Both the position numbers and the translations under genes were made by a program. From NCBI GenBank assembly GCA_043743335.1, contig JAYTWR010000083.1, positions 1 through 64,000 of the forward strand: a stretch of 64,000 nt of DNA, read 5' to 3'. The stretch is from UBA5216 sp043743335 (GTDB lineage Bacteria > Pseudomonadota > Gammaproteobacteria > Burkholderiales > SG8-41). Under the pieces are notes generated by a model. That model was given only the letters and a program-made list of their open reading frames with translations. It was not told where the DNA came from and did no database searches. This document shows positions 1-9,322 of this stretch, in pieces; position 1 is the stretch's first letter, and every line of letters begins with the position of its first letter.

Positions 1-40
1 GCTTCGCTCTAAGTGTTCCCTTATCCCGAGGGGAGAAGGG

Positions 41-114
41 CTTTGAACCCTCTCCCTCCGGGAGAGGGCAGGGTGAGGGAAGGTGTTGTTGTTTCATAAG
101 GGCTGAACAGATAC
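41..114. repeat. Right half of a MITE-like/REP element
   Basis: A CCCTCTCCC...GGGAGAGGG hairpin is followed by a tail ending GGCTGAACAGATAC. The whole stretch matches, with substitutions, the right half of the complete element at 10964-11119. The left half is either absent or lies before the window start. Family membership is inferred from this alignment by eye. Confidence 0.55.
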
Positions 115-180
115 GAATTTTCTTTTTCGTGTGGCACAATTTAACCGGCATTCAAATACCGTTGCAAGGCATAGAAAACG

Positions 181-699
181 ATGAAAACCATATACATAGT
201 GGAACAACTTTTCGCGCGGGCAGATTGGGAGGCCGAGTGGAGCGCGTGGTACAACGGCAATCTGAATGTGCTGCTGGCGGTGCCGGGGTTTCGCAGCGCA
301 CAGCGCTTTCGTCATAGTGGCGACACACCGCGTTATCTCGCCATGTATACGCTCGATAGCCCGGCGGTGTTTCAGACGGCAGTGTACATCGCCGCTGGCG
401 GCAACGGCGCGAACAGCGCACGCTTCCGGCCCGCTTATCAGTTGTGGACGCGCAATTTGTACGCCGATACTGCGAATGCGATCAATGTTCCGCTGGATCA
501 ATTTTTACTGGTGGAAGATATTCTCGACGCCAACGCGCTGCAGCGCCCTGGCGCCAAGCGCCTGACATGCACGGGCATGCACAAGACGTTTCCGTTTCGT
601 GACTTTACGGTACTGAATGCGCCCATGACCGCGCCGCCTGCCAACGCCATCTGTTATCGCCCGCTGACGGCGCAACTCGGCCAACTTTACGAAGACTGA
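181..699 (+). CDS. Uncharacterised protein (possible dimeric alpha/beta-barrel fold)
   Basis: This 172-residue soluble protein has no signal peptide or membrane segment. I do not recognise a named family. The start (MKTIYIVEQLF, then a Trp-rich WEAEWSAWY stretch and an LAVPGFRSAQRF segment) resembles the ferredoxin-like half-barrels of small EthD/ABM-type proteins, but that is only a fold guess. Its TGA overlaps the ATG of the MmgE/PrpD gene by one base, so the two are translationally coupled. It probably helps the same catabolic operon as the MmgE/PrpD protein and the Bug receptor downstream. Confidence 0.7.
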   Translation: MKTIYIVEQLFARADWEAEWSAWYNGNLNVLLAVPGFRSAQRFRHSGDTPRYLAMYTLDSPAVFQTAVYIAAGGNGANSARFRPAYQLWTRNLYADTANAINVPLDQFLLVEDILDANALQRPGAKRLTCTGMHKTFPFRDFTVLNAPMTAPPANAICYRPLTAQLGQLYED

Positions 700-2063
700 T
701 GATGAGCAATCACAGCGCGCAATTGGTCGAACACCTCCTGACATTGCCTGCATCCCTGTTGCAAGGCCCGCTGGACGCCTACGCGCGTAGCGCCTTACTC
801 GATACACTGGGTTGCGGCATGTACGGCGCGATACAACCGTGGGGCAAAATCTTGCGCGAGCAAATTGCGCATGAAGGCTCACGGGGGAAGGCCACTTTAT
901 TGGGTGCAACATCAACGGTCGCGCCATCACGCGCAGCGCTGGCCAATGGCACAGCCTCACATGGGTTTGAGTTGGACGACATTATCCAGGGTGCGCTGGT
1001 GCATCCGGGCGCTTGCGTGGTACCCGCAGCGTTGGCGGTAGCAGAAGAGACGGGGGCCACAGGTGAACGTCTGTTGCTGGCCATCATTGCCGGGTACGAA
1101 ATGATGTCGCGTTTGGGTTGGGCGCTGGGCGCAGAACACAACACGCGCGGCTTTCACACCACGGGCGTGGCGGGCCCGATTGCGGCTACGGTGGCAGCGG
1201 GTGTGGTAATGAATTTGCCGCTGGACACCGTGCTCAGCGCCATTGGCATCGCCTGCTCCAGCGCGGGCGGCATCAAGGCCTTTACGCAGGGCAGCGGCGG
1301 CATGGTCAAGCGCATGCACGCGGGCCGGGCGGCAGAAGCCGGCGTGCTGGCGTGCGAACTGGCGCAACGCGGCTTTACCGGGCCGCTGGCGGGAATCGAC
1401 GGGCGCTTTGGTTTGCTCGAAGTCATCGGTGGCAGCGATACCGCGGTGGAAGCACTGACTGCTGATTTAGGCAAGGACTACGCCATTGCCAACGTGTGGG
1501 TGAAGGCCTACCCCTGCTGCGGCCTGATTCACTGCGTATCGCATGCGCTGGAGGCCATCAAGCTGGAGAGTGCGATGACGCCCGCCGATGTGAAACGCAT
1601 TGTGGTACACACCAGCAAGCGCGCGGTGGAACACAATGGCGACCCTAATCCGCAAGAGACCATGGCTGCGCAATACAGCATCCCCTATTGCGCGGGTGCT
1701 GCGGTGGTGAAAAATCCGCGCGACCCGGCGGCGTTTGATGGCGCGAGTCTTGCCGATCCTGAAATACGTCGTGTGTCGGCGTTAACCCAACTGCGCATCG
1801 ACGAGAAAATGGACGCGCTGTATCCCGCGCACTTTGCCGCGCGCGTGGAAGTGCAGCTCAATAACCAACGGCAATTTGAACGCACGGTGATCGACCCGCA
1901 TGGCACTGCGGCGGACGCGTGTGATGCAGCAGAGATCGAGGCCAAGTTTCGTTTGCTGGCTAAATCAGTGGCCGACGCGACGCGTACGGATCGTGTGATT
2001 GCAGCAGTGCGGGACTTGGGCCAAGGAACGGTCGGTGCTTTGTCAGCGTCGTTGCATGATTAA
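699..2063 (+). CDS. MmgE/PrpD family protein
   Basis: At 454 residues this has the usual length and architecture of the MmgE/PrpD family (2-methylcitrate dehydratase, cis-aconitate decarboxylase and relatives). It has an N-terminal all-helical part with the typical ANGTASHGFELDD stretch near residue 87, a glycine-rich centre, and a C-terminal alpha/beta lid. Family members dehydrate, decarboxylate or isomerise small di- and tricarboxylates in the cytoplasm. The substrate cannot be read from sequence, but a tricarboxylate-type receptor and a tricarballylate-dehydrogenase-like gene downstream suggest a small tricarboxylic acid. It starts in a TGATG overlap with the preceding gene, and its end overlaps the next start (2056) by 8 bases. 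The reading frame is intact, unlike its two downstream partners. Confidence 0.88.
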   Translation: MMSNHSAQLVEHLLTLPASLLQGPLDAYARSALLDTLGCGMYGAIQPWGKILREQIAHEGSRGKATLLGATSTVAPSRAALANGTASHGFELDDIIQGALVHPGACVVPAALAVAEETGATGERLLLAIIAGYEMMSRLGWALGAEHNTRGFHTTGVAGPIAATVAAGVVMNLPLDTVLSAIGIACSSAGGIKAFTQGSGGMVKRMHAGRAAEAGVLACELAQRGFTGPLAGIDGRFGLLEVIGGSDTAVEALTADLGKDYAIANVWVKAYPCCGLIHCVSHALEAIKLESAMTPADVKRIVVHTSKRAVEHNGDPNPQETMAAQYSIPYCAGAAVVKNPRDPAAFDGASLADPEIRRVSALTQLRIDEKMDALYPAHFAARVEVQLNNQRQFERTVIDPHGTAADACDAAEIEAKFRLLAKSVADATRTDRVIAAVRDLGQGTVGALSASLHD

Positions 2064-3003
2064 GCTATTAGTAGCAAGCATGCTGTTGATGGTTGCTTAT
2101 GCTCATGCTCAGACTTTTCCGACACGCCCCGTGCGCATCGTCGTGCCGTTCGTCCCCGGCGGCGGCACTGATTTGCTGGCGCGCACGCTGGCGGTCAAGC
2201 TTGCCGCCACATGGAGCCAGCAAGTGCTGGTGGATAACCGCCCCGGCGGGGGCACGGTCATCGGCTCTGACCTGGTGGAGAAGAGCGCGCCCGATGGTCA
2301 CACACTGATGTTGACTGCCAACACCCACATCACCAACCCCGCGTTGCACGCCAAACTGCCGTACGACACCTTGCGCGATTTTGCAGGCGTTACGCAAATT
2401 GCTGCGGCACCGATGGTGCTGACCACGCACCCCGCCTTGCCCGCGCGCAATGTGCGTGAGCTGATCGCGCTGGCCAAATCCAAACCGGGCAACTTTCATT
2501 TGGCACCTCGGGTAATGCGAGGCCGCAACATTTGGCGGGCGAATTGTTTAAAACCACCGCAGGTATCGCCATGGTGCACGTGCCGTACAAGGGCAGCGCA
2601 CCCGCCATCACCGATCTCATTGCAGGACAAACACAACTTACTTTTGGCAGCACCTTCACCGTGTTGCCGCATGCGAGTAGCGGGCGTCTGCGGGCACTGG
2701 CTGTCACCACCGCCAAACGCGTCGCTGCGCTGCCATTGCCCACCATCGCAGAAGATGGCTTGGCCGGTTATGAATCATCGACGTGGTACGGCATCTTCAC
2801 CGTAGCAGGCACACCGGCTGCGGTGATCAGCAAACTCAACAGCGACATCGCACGCGCGCTCAAGCTGCCTGATGTAGCGGAACGGCTGGCACGCGATGGC
2901 TCAGACGCCATCGCCAGCGAACCCGCTGCGTTCGATGCCTTTGTGCGTAACGAGATCGACAAAGTGCGCCGCATCGTTAAAACATCCGGCATGCGTCTTG
3001 GAT
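2056..3003 (+). pseudogene. Bug-type tricarboxylate-binding protein, frameshifted
   Basis: The N-terminal part has a signal peptide (about 18 residues, ending AHA/Q) followed by the Bug hallmarks FPTRPVRIVVPFVPGGGTD, DNRPGGG and KLPYDTLRDF. The frame is lost at about 2505-2506: LAxSGN should be read there, and one missing base puts the rest (from HLAGELFKTTAG through VHVPYKGSAP to VRRIVKTSG) in the next frame. Bug proteins are about 320 residues, and both halves together account for that. No stop codon ends the second half; it reads on through an AT-rich repeat into the next gene. A true frameshift and an assembly error cannot be told apart here, but the neighbouring gene carries independent damage. 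Confidence 0.88.
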
Positions 3004-3010
3004 TAAATAA

Positions 3011-3032
3011 TTCAATAAAATCAAATACTTAC
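3011..3032 (-). repeat. Dispersed AT-rich 20-mer
   Basis: On the minus strand this reads GTAAGTATTTGATTTTATTG, a close variant of the window-wide motif. It fills the junction between the Bug pseudogene and the FAD-dehydrogenase start codon (3033). Confidence 0.8.
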
Positions 3033-4047
3033 ATGAATTCTACAGTTACGGATTTAGTCATCATCGGCGACGGTATTGCGGGCTTGGTGACCGCCAATCG
3101 CGCGGCGCAACTGGGCTTGAAGCCGATGGTGCTTGAACAAGGCAGCGCGGAAAAATATCTGTGCAACACGCGCTACACCGGCGGCACGTTTCATTTGTGT
3201 TTGCGCGAAATCACGCTCGCACCCGACTTGCTGCACAAACTGATCCTCGAAACCACTGATGGTTTTGTGAAGGATGATCTTGCACATTGGCTGGCGCATG
3301 GCGGCACGCGTGGGATTGAGTGGCTGCAAGCTGAGGGCATCCGCTTTATGCGCGCTAGCGCATCGGAGTATCACAAATGGGTGCTCGCGCCGCCGGGGCG
3401 CCGCCGGGGCGCAGCCGTCCGGGGCTGGATTGGGAAGGCCGTGGCGGCGATGTGCTGCTGCGCACGCTGGAAGCCAATCTCCTCAAGCGCGGTGGCACGC
3501 TCACGCGCGGGGCCAAAGCCCAATCGTTGATTGTGGAAAACAGCCGCTGTGTGGGCGTGGCCGGTGAACACAATGGCGTCACACACGAGTGGCGTGCTCG
3601 CGCTGTGGTTATCGCCGATGGCGGCTTTCAATCCAATCCGGACCTGTTGAAGCAGTATGTGACTAAAGAACCGGCGCGCCTGAAGCAGCGCAACGGCGGC
3701 ACTGCTTACGGTGACGGTATGCGCATGGCGCAAGCGAACTAATCCCCGTAGCGGACGGCCCCGAGCGTTACGCCAAAAAATACAAGCCGTTACCCATCCA
3801 CCAAGCGCCGTTCTACGCCGTGCCCATGGTGACGGGTATCACCTACACCATGGGCGGCATTGTCATCAACACGCACGCGCAAGCGCTGCGCGAGGATGGC
3901 AGCGTGATCGACGGATTGTATGCCGCGGGGGCAGCGACGGGCGGCTTGGAGGGCGGGCCGAAGATTGGTTACGTCGGTGGGCTGGCAAAGGGTGGCATCA
4001 CCGGGCTGGCGGCGGCGGAGCATGTGGCGAGACGCACCGCCGCGTAG
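3033..4047 (+). pseudogene. FAD-dependent tricarballylate dehydrogenase-like (TcuA/fumarate reductase flavoprotein family), broken
   Basis: The N-terminus has a Rossmann FAD motif (IIGDGIAG). The C-terminus has the family signature ITYTMGGIVI...GLYAAGAATGGLEG...GYVGGLAKGG. Three reading frames are needed. The first break is an exact 11-bp tandem duplication (3387-3397 and 3398-3408); removing one copy restores VLAPPGRSRPGLDWEGRGGD. The second break, near 3735-3745, joins GDGMRMAQA to a segment just before APFYAVPMVTG. By my memory of the family, over 100 residues that normally lie between are missing, so there is an internal deletion as well. The enzyme would oxidise a tricarboxylic acid, fitting the Bug receptor and PrpD neighbours. 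It is very unlikely to be functional. Confidence 0.88.
3387..3408 (+). repeat. 11-bp tandem duplication causing a frameshift
   Basis: GCGCCGCCGGG occurs twice back to back. Taking out one unit restores the FAD-dehydrogenase reading frame exactly, so this looks like a slipped-strand duplication. Confidence 0.9.
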
Positions 4048-4065
4048 CTCCAGCGGAGGCACCTT

Positions 4066-4086
4066 GTAACTATATGTTTTTATTCA
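4066..4086 (+). repeat. Dispersed AT-rich 20-mer (variant)
   Basis: GTAACTATATGTTTTTATTC matches the motif at most positions. On the other strand it encodes the last residues (LNKNI) and the stop of rpiA. Confidence 0.65.
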
Positions 4087-4735
4087 GTATTTTCACGCCA
4101 TCCACCGCGCCCAGCAGCAGCACATCGGCTCCGCGCCGCGCAAACAAGCCGTTGGTGACGACGCCGGTGATTTGATTCAGCGCGGCTTCGAGTTCCACCG
4201 GGTTGGTGATGGTCATGTGGTGCACGTCGAGTATCAGATTGCCGTTGTCGGTGGTGAAACCCTGCCGCCACGCAGGCTGACCGCCGAGCTTGACGATTTC
4301 GCGCGCGACGTACGAGCGCGCCATCGGGATCACTTCCACCGGCAGCGGAAATGTGCCGAGCACGTTTACCAGTTTAGATTGATCGGCGATGCACACAAAT
4401 TTGCGCGCCACCGCAGCGACAATTTTCTCGCGGGTAAGCGCGCCGCCACCGCCCTTGATCATCGCCATGTGCTGGGTGATTTCATCGGCACCGTCTACAT
4501 ACACCGGCAGGTCTTTCACGCTGTTCAAATCGTACACGGCGATACCCAGCGCTTTGAGCTTTTGCGCCGTGCCTTCGGAGCTTGCCACCGCGCCGTCGAT
4601 ACGATGCTTGATCTTGCCCAGCGCGGCAATAAAAAAATCCGCCGTGGAGCCGGTGCCTACACCCACCACGCTGCCGTCGTCGACATAGCGAACTGCGGCT
4701 TCGGCGGCGGCTTGTTTCATGTCAGTCTGATTCAT
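4070..4735 (-). CDS. rpiA: Ribose-5-phosphate isomerase A
   Basis: RpiA interconverts ribose 5-phosphate and ribulose 5-phosphate in the non-oxidative pentose phosphate pathway. The 221-residue length is typical. The active-site motifs are all visible: GTGSTADFF for phosphate binding, the YVDGADEI acid pair, and KGGGGALTREK with the catalytic Glu. The gene converges with the broken dehydrogenase and diverges from ilvA across a 73-bp gap. Its last codons lie inside a copy of the dispersed AT-rich motif, giving an unusual Asn-Lys-Asn-Ile tail. Confidence 0.97.
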   Translation of the reverse strand: MNQTDMKQAAAEAAVRYVDDGSVVGVGTGSTADFFIAALGKIKHRIDGAVASSEGTAQKLKALGIAVYDLNSVKDLPVYVDGADEITQHMAMIKGGGGALTREKIVAAVARKFVCIADQSKLVNVLGTFPLPVEVIPMARSYVAREIVKLGGQPAWRQGFTTDNGNLILDVHHMTITNPVELEAALNQITGVVTNGLFARRGADVLLLGAVDGVKILNKNI

Positions 4736-4808
4736 GGGCCAATGATAATCGTCAATGGCGGCGCTGTACAGTGCGCCCGCGACGGGTTTCCTGCTACTCT
4801 AGCGCACC

Positions 4809-6323
4809 ATGAAAGCCCCCGATTACTTGCAACGCATTCTCGGCGCGCGCGTGTACGATGTCGCCATCGAAACGCCGCTGGATTTTGCGCCGAATTTGTC
4901 TAAACGTCTCGGCAACCGCGTGCTCATCAAGCGCGAAGATTTACAGCCGGTGTTTTCGTTCAAGCTGCGTGGCGCGTATAACAAAATGGTGCGTTTGCCC
5001 AAGGCCGCGCGCGATCGCGGGGTGATTGCGGCTTCCGCCGGCAACCACGCGCAGGGCGTGGCGCTGGCGGCGCAAAAACTGCGTTGCAAGGCGACGATTG
5101 TGATGCCGGTGACCACGCCGCAAATCAAGGTGGATGCCGTGCGCGCGCGCGGCGCGAAAGTGGCGCTGCATGGCGATTCGTATGACGCCGCTTACGCGCA
5201 CGCAAAAATTCTTGAACAAAAACAAAAGCTTACGTTCGTGCATCCGTATGACGACCCGGATGTGATCGCAGGTCAAGGCACCATCGGCATGGAGCTGCTG
5301 CGCCAGCACGCCGAACCTATCCATGCGATTTTCGTGCCGGTCGGCGGTGGCGGTTTGATTGCGGGCATTGCCGCCTACGTCAAACGCCTGCGCCCCGACA
5401 TCAAAATTATCGGCGTGGAGCCCACCGATGCCGATGCCCTGTATCAATCGCTGAAAGTCGGTCGCCGTGTCAAGCTCGATCAAGTGGGTTTATTCGCCGA
5501 CGGCGTGGCTGTCAAGCAGGTGGGCGTGGAACCGTTTCGTTTGTGCCGTACGCTGGTGGACGAGGTGATACGAGTCGACACCGACGCCATGTGCGCCGCC
5601 ATCAAGGATGTGTTCACCGACACCCGCGTGATTCTGGAGGCAGCGGGCGCGTTGTCCATCGCCGGCGCCAAAGCCTACGCCAAGAAAACCCGCGCGCGCG
5701 GACAAACGTTGGTGGCTGTTGCCAGCGGTGCCAACATGAATTTCGACCGGTTGCGCTTTGTGGCCGAAGAAGCAGAACTCGGCGAGCAGCGCGAGGCCAT
5801 ACTCGCGGTGACCATTCCCGAAAAGCCCGGCAGCTTCAAGGCGTTTTGCGCCCTGCTGGGGCCGCGCAATGTGACGGAATTCAATTACCGTTACGACGAC
5901 CCCACGCGCGCGCAGGTGTTCGTCGGCGTGCAGGTGCAAAATCATGACGAAACCGCGCGCCTCACGCGCGCGCTGCGCCGTGCCGGCCTGAAAACGGTAG
6001 ACCTGAGCCATAACGATCTCGCCAAGCTGCACGTGCGGCACACCGTGGGCGGGCATGCGCCGACGGCGAAGAATGAAATTTTGTATCGCTTTGAATTCCC
6101 TGAACGGCCCGGCGCGCTGACACGCTTTTTAACCAGCATGAGTCACGGCTGGAACATCAGTCTGTTTCATTACCGCAATCACGGTGCCGACTCCGGCCGG
6201 GTGCTGGTCGGCATGCAGGTGCCGCCGGGCGACAAAAAAGCGTTTCAGGCATTTCTCGACAAAGTGGGCTACCCGTATTGCGACGAAACGCGCAATCCGG
6301 CCTACCGGTTGTTCTTGGGATGA
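4809..6323 (+). CDS. ilvA: Threonine ammonia-lyase, biosynthetic
   Basis: IlvA deaminates threonine to 2-oxobutanoate, the first step of isoleucine synthesis. At 504 residues it is the long biosynthetic form. Residues 1-320 are the fold-type II PLP domain with the PLP lysine in FSFKLRGAYNK (about K52), SAGNHAQGVA, and the glycine loop VPVGGGGLIAG. Two ACT-like regulatory domains follow, one starting near AVTIPEKPGSFKAF and one near YRFEFPERPGALTRF. This predicts allosteric inhibition by isoleucine, as known for the family. It starts 73 bp from divergent rpiA. Confidence 0.97.
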   Translation: MKAPDYLQRILGARVYDVAIETPLDFAPNLSKRLGNRVLIKREDLQPVFSFKLRGAYNKMVRLPKAARDRGVIAASAGNHAQGVALAAQKLRCKATIVMPVTTPQIKVDAVRARGAKVALHGDSYDAAYAHAKILEQKQKLTFVHPYDDPDVIAGQGTIGMELLRQHAEPIHAIFVPVGGGGLIAGIAAYVKRLRPDIKIIGVEPTDADALYQSLKVGRRVKLDQVGLFADGVAVKQVGVEPFRLCRTLVDEVIRVDTDAMCAAIKDVFTDTRVILEAAGALSIAGAKAYAKKTRARGQTLVAVASGANMNFDRLRFVAEEAELGEQREAILAVTIPEKPGSFKAFCALLGPRNVTEFNYRYDDPTRAQVFVGVQVQNHDETARLTRALRRAGLKTVDLSHNDLAKLHVRHTVGGHAPTAKNEILYRFEFPERPGALTRFLTSMSHGWNISLFHYRNHGADSGRVLVGMQVPPGDKKAFQAFLDKVGYPYCDETRNPAYRLFLG

Positions 6324-6342
6324 AACACATTAGAATTTGCAC

Positions 6343-8262
6343 ATGAAAATACGCGCGACTTTGCTGGGAGCGGTTTTTTACACTGCTGCCACGGCGTGCA
6401 TTGCCGCGCCCGGTGACGAAGACTTCTCCGCCCTGCGCGAAGCCTTCCGCGTTAACGACACCCGCAAGCTCGATGCCTACGCGCCGCGCCTCAAGGGCCA
6501 TGTGCTGGAGCCCTATGCCGCTTACTGGCAACTGCGCGCCAAGCTAGACGATGCCGCGCCGGAAACCGTGCGCGCGTTTCTCACCGAATACAAAGACACC
6601 TTCGTTGCCGAGCGCCTACGCGCCGACTGGTTGAAGCGCCTGGGCAAAAACCAGCAGTGGGAATTGTTCGAGGCCGAACGCCCGGCGTTGATCGAAGACG
6701 ATATTGAAATCACTTGTTACGCCTTACAGGCGCGTGCGCGCACCGATGCCACGGCTGTGCGCGAGGCGCGCTCGCTGTGGTTTACCGAGAAAGACACGCC
6801 TGCCAGTTGCACGCCGTTGTTTGCGCAACTGGCCGCCGCCAATCAACTCAGCCAGCAAGACATCTGGGCGCGCGTGCGACTGGCGCTGGCCGCCGGACAA
6901 GTCGGTGTGGCGACGCGCGTAGCGGCGCTGCTGCCGTTCGGGCAGGGGCCGAATCCCACCGTGCTGTCGGCTACTTCGCAAAATCCGGCGAGCCAACTGG
7001 CGCGTGCGTTTGACGCGACAAATCGCGCCGCACGCGAGACCACCATGTTCGCGGCGTACCGGCTGGCGCGCACCGCGCCGCAGCAGGCCGCCGCGCATTG
7101 GTCGAATATCGAGGCGCGGTTCACTGAGGAAGAACGCGCCTTTGTGTGGGGTCACATCGGCTTGCAAGGCGCACTACGACACGACCCGGCCACGCTGTCA
7201 TGGTACGCCAAAGCTGGCGATATGTCGGATTATCAATTGGAGTGGAAAGCGCGCGCCGCGTTGCGCGCTGGCGACTGGAAAACGCTAATCGCCGCCGTAG
7301 ACGCGATGCTGCATGAAAACAAGGATTCCCCGTGGCGCTACTGGAAAGCGCGCGCACTGAAGGCCGCCGGGCGTGATGCCGAAGCGCTGGTGTTGCTCAA
7401 ACCGCTGTCGCAGGAATTTATATTTTATGGGCAACTGGCGCTCGAAGAATTGGGCGGCAAGGTCAGCGCGCCGCCCGCACCGTACACACCCACGGCGGCG
7501 GACATTCAGAACATGAGTCAAACCGCCGGTCTGCGACGCGCGCTGGCGCTCTACGCCTTGGGCATGCGCGTGGAGGGCAATCGCGAGTGGATGTGGACGC
7601 TGCGCGACATGGACGACCGCAAGCTGATCGCCGCCGCCGAAGTTGCCAAGCGCAACGACATGCCCGACCGCGTGATCAACACCGCCGACAAAACCGCAGC
7701 GCTGCATGACTTCAAGCTGCGCTATTACGCGCCGCATCGCGACATACTCAAAAGCCACGCCGCGCGGCAGGGGTTGGACGAAGCGTGGGTATACGGCTTG
7801 ATCCGTCAGGAAAGCCGTTTCATCGCTGACGTACGCTCCAGCGCCGGTGCCATGGGATTGATGCAATTAATGCCCGGCACCGCGCAGTGGGTAGCGGGCA
7901 AAATGGGACTCAAGAATTGGCGCTGGGGCAACATAACGGATGTGGATACCAACATCAGCCTTGGCACTTATTACCTGCGGCATGTGTACGATTATCTCGA
8001 TGGCAGCGCGCCGCTCGCCACCGCGGCGTACAACGCGGGGCCGGGCCGCGCGCGCGCGTGGCGGCCCGAACGCCCTATGGAGGCTGCCGCTTGGGCCGAA
8101 ACCATTCCGTTCAACGAAACCCGGCATTATGTGAAGCTGGTCATGGCCAATGCCAGCTATTACGCCAGTTTGCTGTCGCCACAAACGCCGCCGCTCAAAA
8201 CCCGCATCGGCGAGGTCGGCCCGGCCCGGCGCGACGAAAAGACGCTGGGCGACACGCCGTAA
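6343..8262 (+). CDS. Soluble lytic murein transglycosylase (Slt70 type)
   Basis: This is a periplasmic enzyme that cleaves the MurNAc-GlcNAc bond of peptidoglycan, leaving a 1,6-anhydro end. A signal peptide of about 22 residues (ending ACIAA) is followed by a long alpha-superhelical U domain. The C-terminal SLT domain has the catalytic Glu in LIRQESRF (about E490), the SSAGAMGLMQLMPGTA motif, and AAYNAGPGRARAW. The 639-residue length matches Slt70. I chose the ATG at 6343 because the only in-frame alternative, a TTG two codons earlier, is weaker. It lies 19 bp after ilvA. Confidence 0.95.
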   Translation: MKIRATLLGAVFYTAATACIAAPGDEDFSALREAFRVNDTRKLDAYAPRLKGHVLEPYAAYWQLRAKLDDAAPETVRAFLTEYKDTFVAERLRADWLKRLGKNQQWELFEAERPALIEDDIEITCYALQARARTDATAVREARSLWFTEKDTPASCTPLFAQLAAANQLSQQDIWARVRLALAAGQVGVATRVAALLPFGQGPNPTVLSATSQNPASQLARAFDATNRAARETTMFAAYRLARTAPQQAAAHWSNIEARFTEEERAFVWGHIGLQGALRHDPATLSWYAKAGDMSDYQLEWKARAALRAGDWKTLIAAVDAMLHENKDSPWRYWKARALKAAGRDAEALVLLKPLSQEFIFYGQLALEELGGKVSAPPAPYTPTAADIQNMSQTAGLRRALALYALGMRVEGNREWMWTLRDMDDRKLIAAAEVAKRNDMPDRVINTADKTAALHDFKLRYYAPHRDILKSHAARQGLDEAWVYGLIRQESRFIADVRSSAGAMGLMQLMPGTAQWVAGKMGLKNWRWGNITDVDTNISLGTYYLRHVYDYLDGSAPLATAAYNAGPGRARAWRPERPMEAAAWAETIPFNETRHYVKLVMANASYYASLLSPQTPPLKTRIGEVGPARRDEKTLGDTP

Positions 8263-8330
8263 ACCGGTAAGCGTGCGCGGCGCGATGAGTTAAACTCACG
8301 CCTCCTCATTACGGTTGCGGCGCAAATACC

Positions 8331-9290
8331 ATGGGCCTTTCAACGTTTGAAACGATCTGCGTACTCGGCGGTTCCGGCTTTGTCGGACGCCACGTGTGCG
8401 CAGCGCTGGCCGCGCGTGGACTGCGGGTGCGCGTGCCGACACGCAGCCGCGAACGCGCCAAATTTCTGACCACATTGCCCACGGTAGAGCCGGTCGCCGC
8501 CGATGTGCATGACCCCGCCGCGTTAACAGCGCTGCTGCACGGCTGCGACGCGGTGATTAATCTGGTGGGCGTGTTGCACGGCGGGCGCGGCCACACCGGC
8601 TTTGTGGGCGGGCATGTTGAGTTGGCGCACAAGCTGGTCACCGCCTGCTGCGAATCCGGCGTGCGACGTTTGCTGCACATGAGTTCGCTGAACGCCGCAC
8701 CCGATGCGCCCAGTGAGTATTTGCGCACCAAGGGCGAAGCCGAGGCCATCGTGCGCGCATCGGGTCTGGATTTCACCATTTTCACGCCGTCAATCCTGTT
8801 TGGCCGCGAAGACAAATTTCTCAATTTGTTTGCGCAACTGTTGAAGCAGTTTCCCGTGTTGATCGTGCCGTCTGCGGCGGCGCGCTTTCAGCCGGTGTTT
8901 GTGGGCGACGTGGCGCGCGTGTTCGCCGATGCGTTAGCACAACGCGACAGCATCGGCCAAACATACGAGTTGTGCGGCCCCAAGGTCTATACCATGCAGG
9001 AACTGGCCGAATTTGTGGCGCGTACCACCGGCCACGAGCGCCTGATTTTCGGCGCGGACGCCACGCTCACCACCCTTATGGCGTATGCCATGGAATGCCT
9101 GCCCGGCAAACTGATGAGCTTGGACAACGTGCGCAGTATGACGCTCGATAGCGTGAGCAAAAATCCCGCTCAGCCGCCGCTGCCCTTCGGCATCAAGCCG
9201 CAAGCGCTGGAAGCCGTGGCGCCCGCGTGGCTGGCGTATCGCAGCCCGCGCGGCCGTTACGCCGCGTTTCGCGACCGCACCCGCGCGTAG
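8331..9290 (+). CDS. NDUFA9-like NAD(P)-dependent epimerase/dehydratase-fold protein
   Basis: This 319-residue atypical short-chain dehydrogenase has the N-terminal nucleotide motif VLGGSGFVGRHV (residues about 9-20) and the GCDAVINLVGVLHG segment typical of complex-I NDUFA9-like proteins. The usual catalytic YxxxK is replaced by an EYLRTKGEAE region. Bacterial members occur in many betaproteobacteria and their reaction is not established. A role as a structural or cofactor-binding protein is plausible. It is followed 28 bp later by cca, so the two may be cotranscribed. Confidence 0.85.
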   Translation: MGLSTFETICVLGGSGFVGRHVCAALAARGLRVRVPTRSRERAKFLTTLPTVEPVAADVHDPAALTALLHGCDAVINLVGVLHGGRGHTGFVGGHVELAHKLVTACCESGVRRLLHMSSLNAAPDAPSEYLRTKGEAEAIVRASGLDFTIFTPSILFGREDKFLNLFAQLLKQFPVLIVPSAAARFQPVFVGDVARVFADALAQRDSIGQTYELCGPKVYTMQELAEFVARTTGHERLIFGADATLTTLMAYAMECLPGKLMSLDNVRSMTLDSVSKNPAQPPLPFGIKPQALEAVAPAWLAYRSPRGRYAAFRDRTRA

Positions 9291-9301
9291 TCGGAAATGT
9301 C

Positions 9302-9322
9302 GTAACTAGTTGATTTAAATGA
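9302..9322 (+). repeat. Dispersed AT-rich 20-mer containing the cca start codon
   Basis: GTAACTAGTTGATTTAAATG matches the motif, and the ATG at its end (9319) is the cca start. Confidence 0.8.

Noticed and set aside
2532..3530. A single 332-codon frame joining Bug and flavoprotein sequence as a natural fusion
   Set aside because: Each part is one fragment of a broken gene. The join is an AT-rich repeat with no linker, and both genes need further frame changes to be complete.
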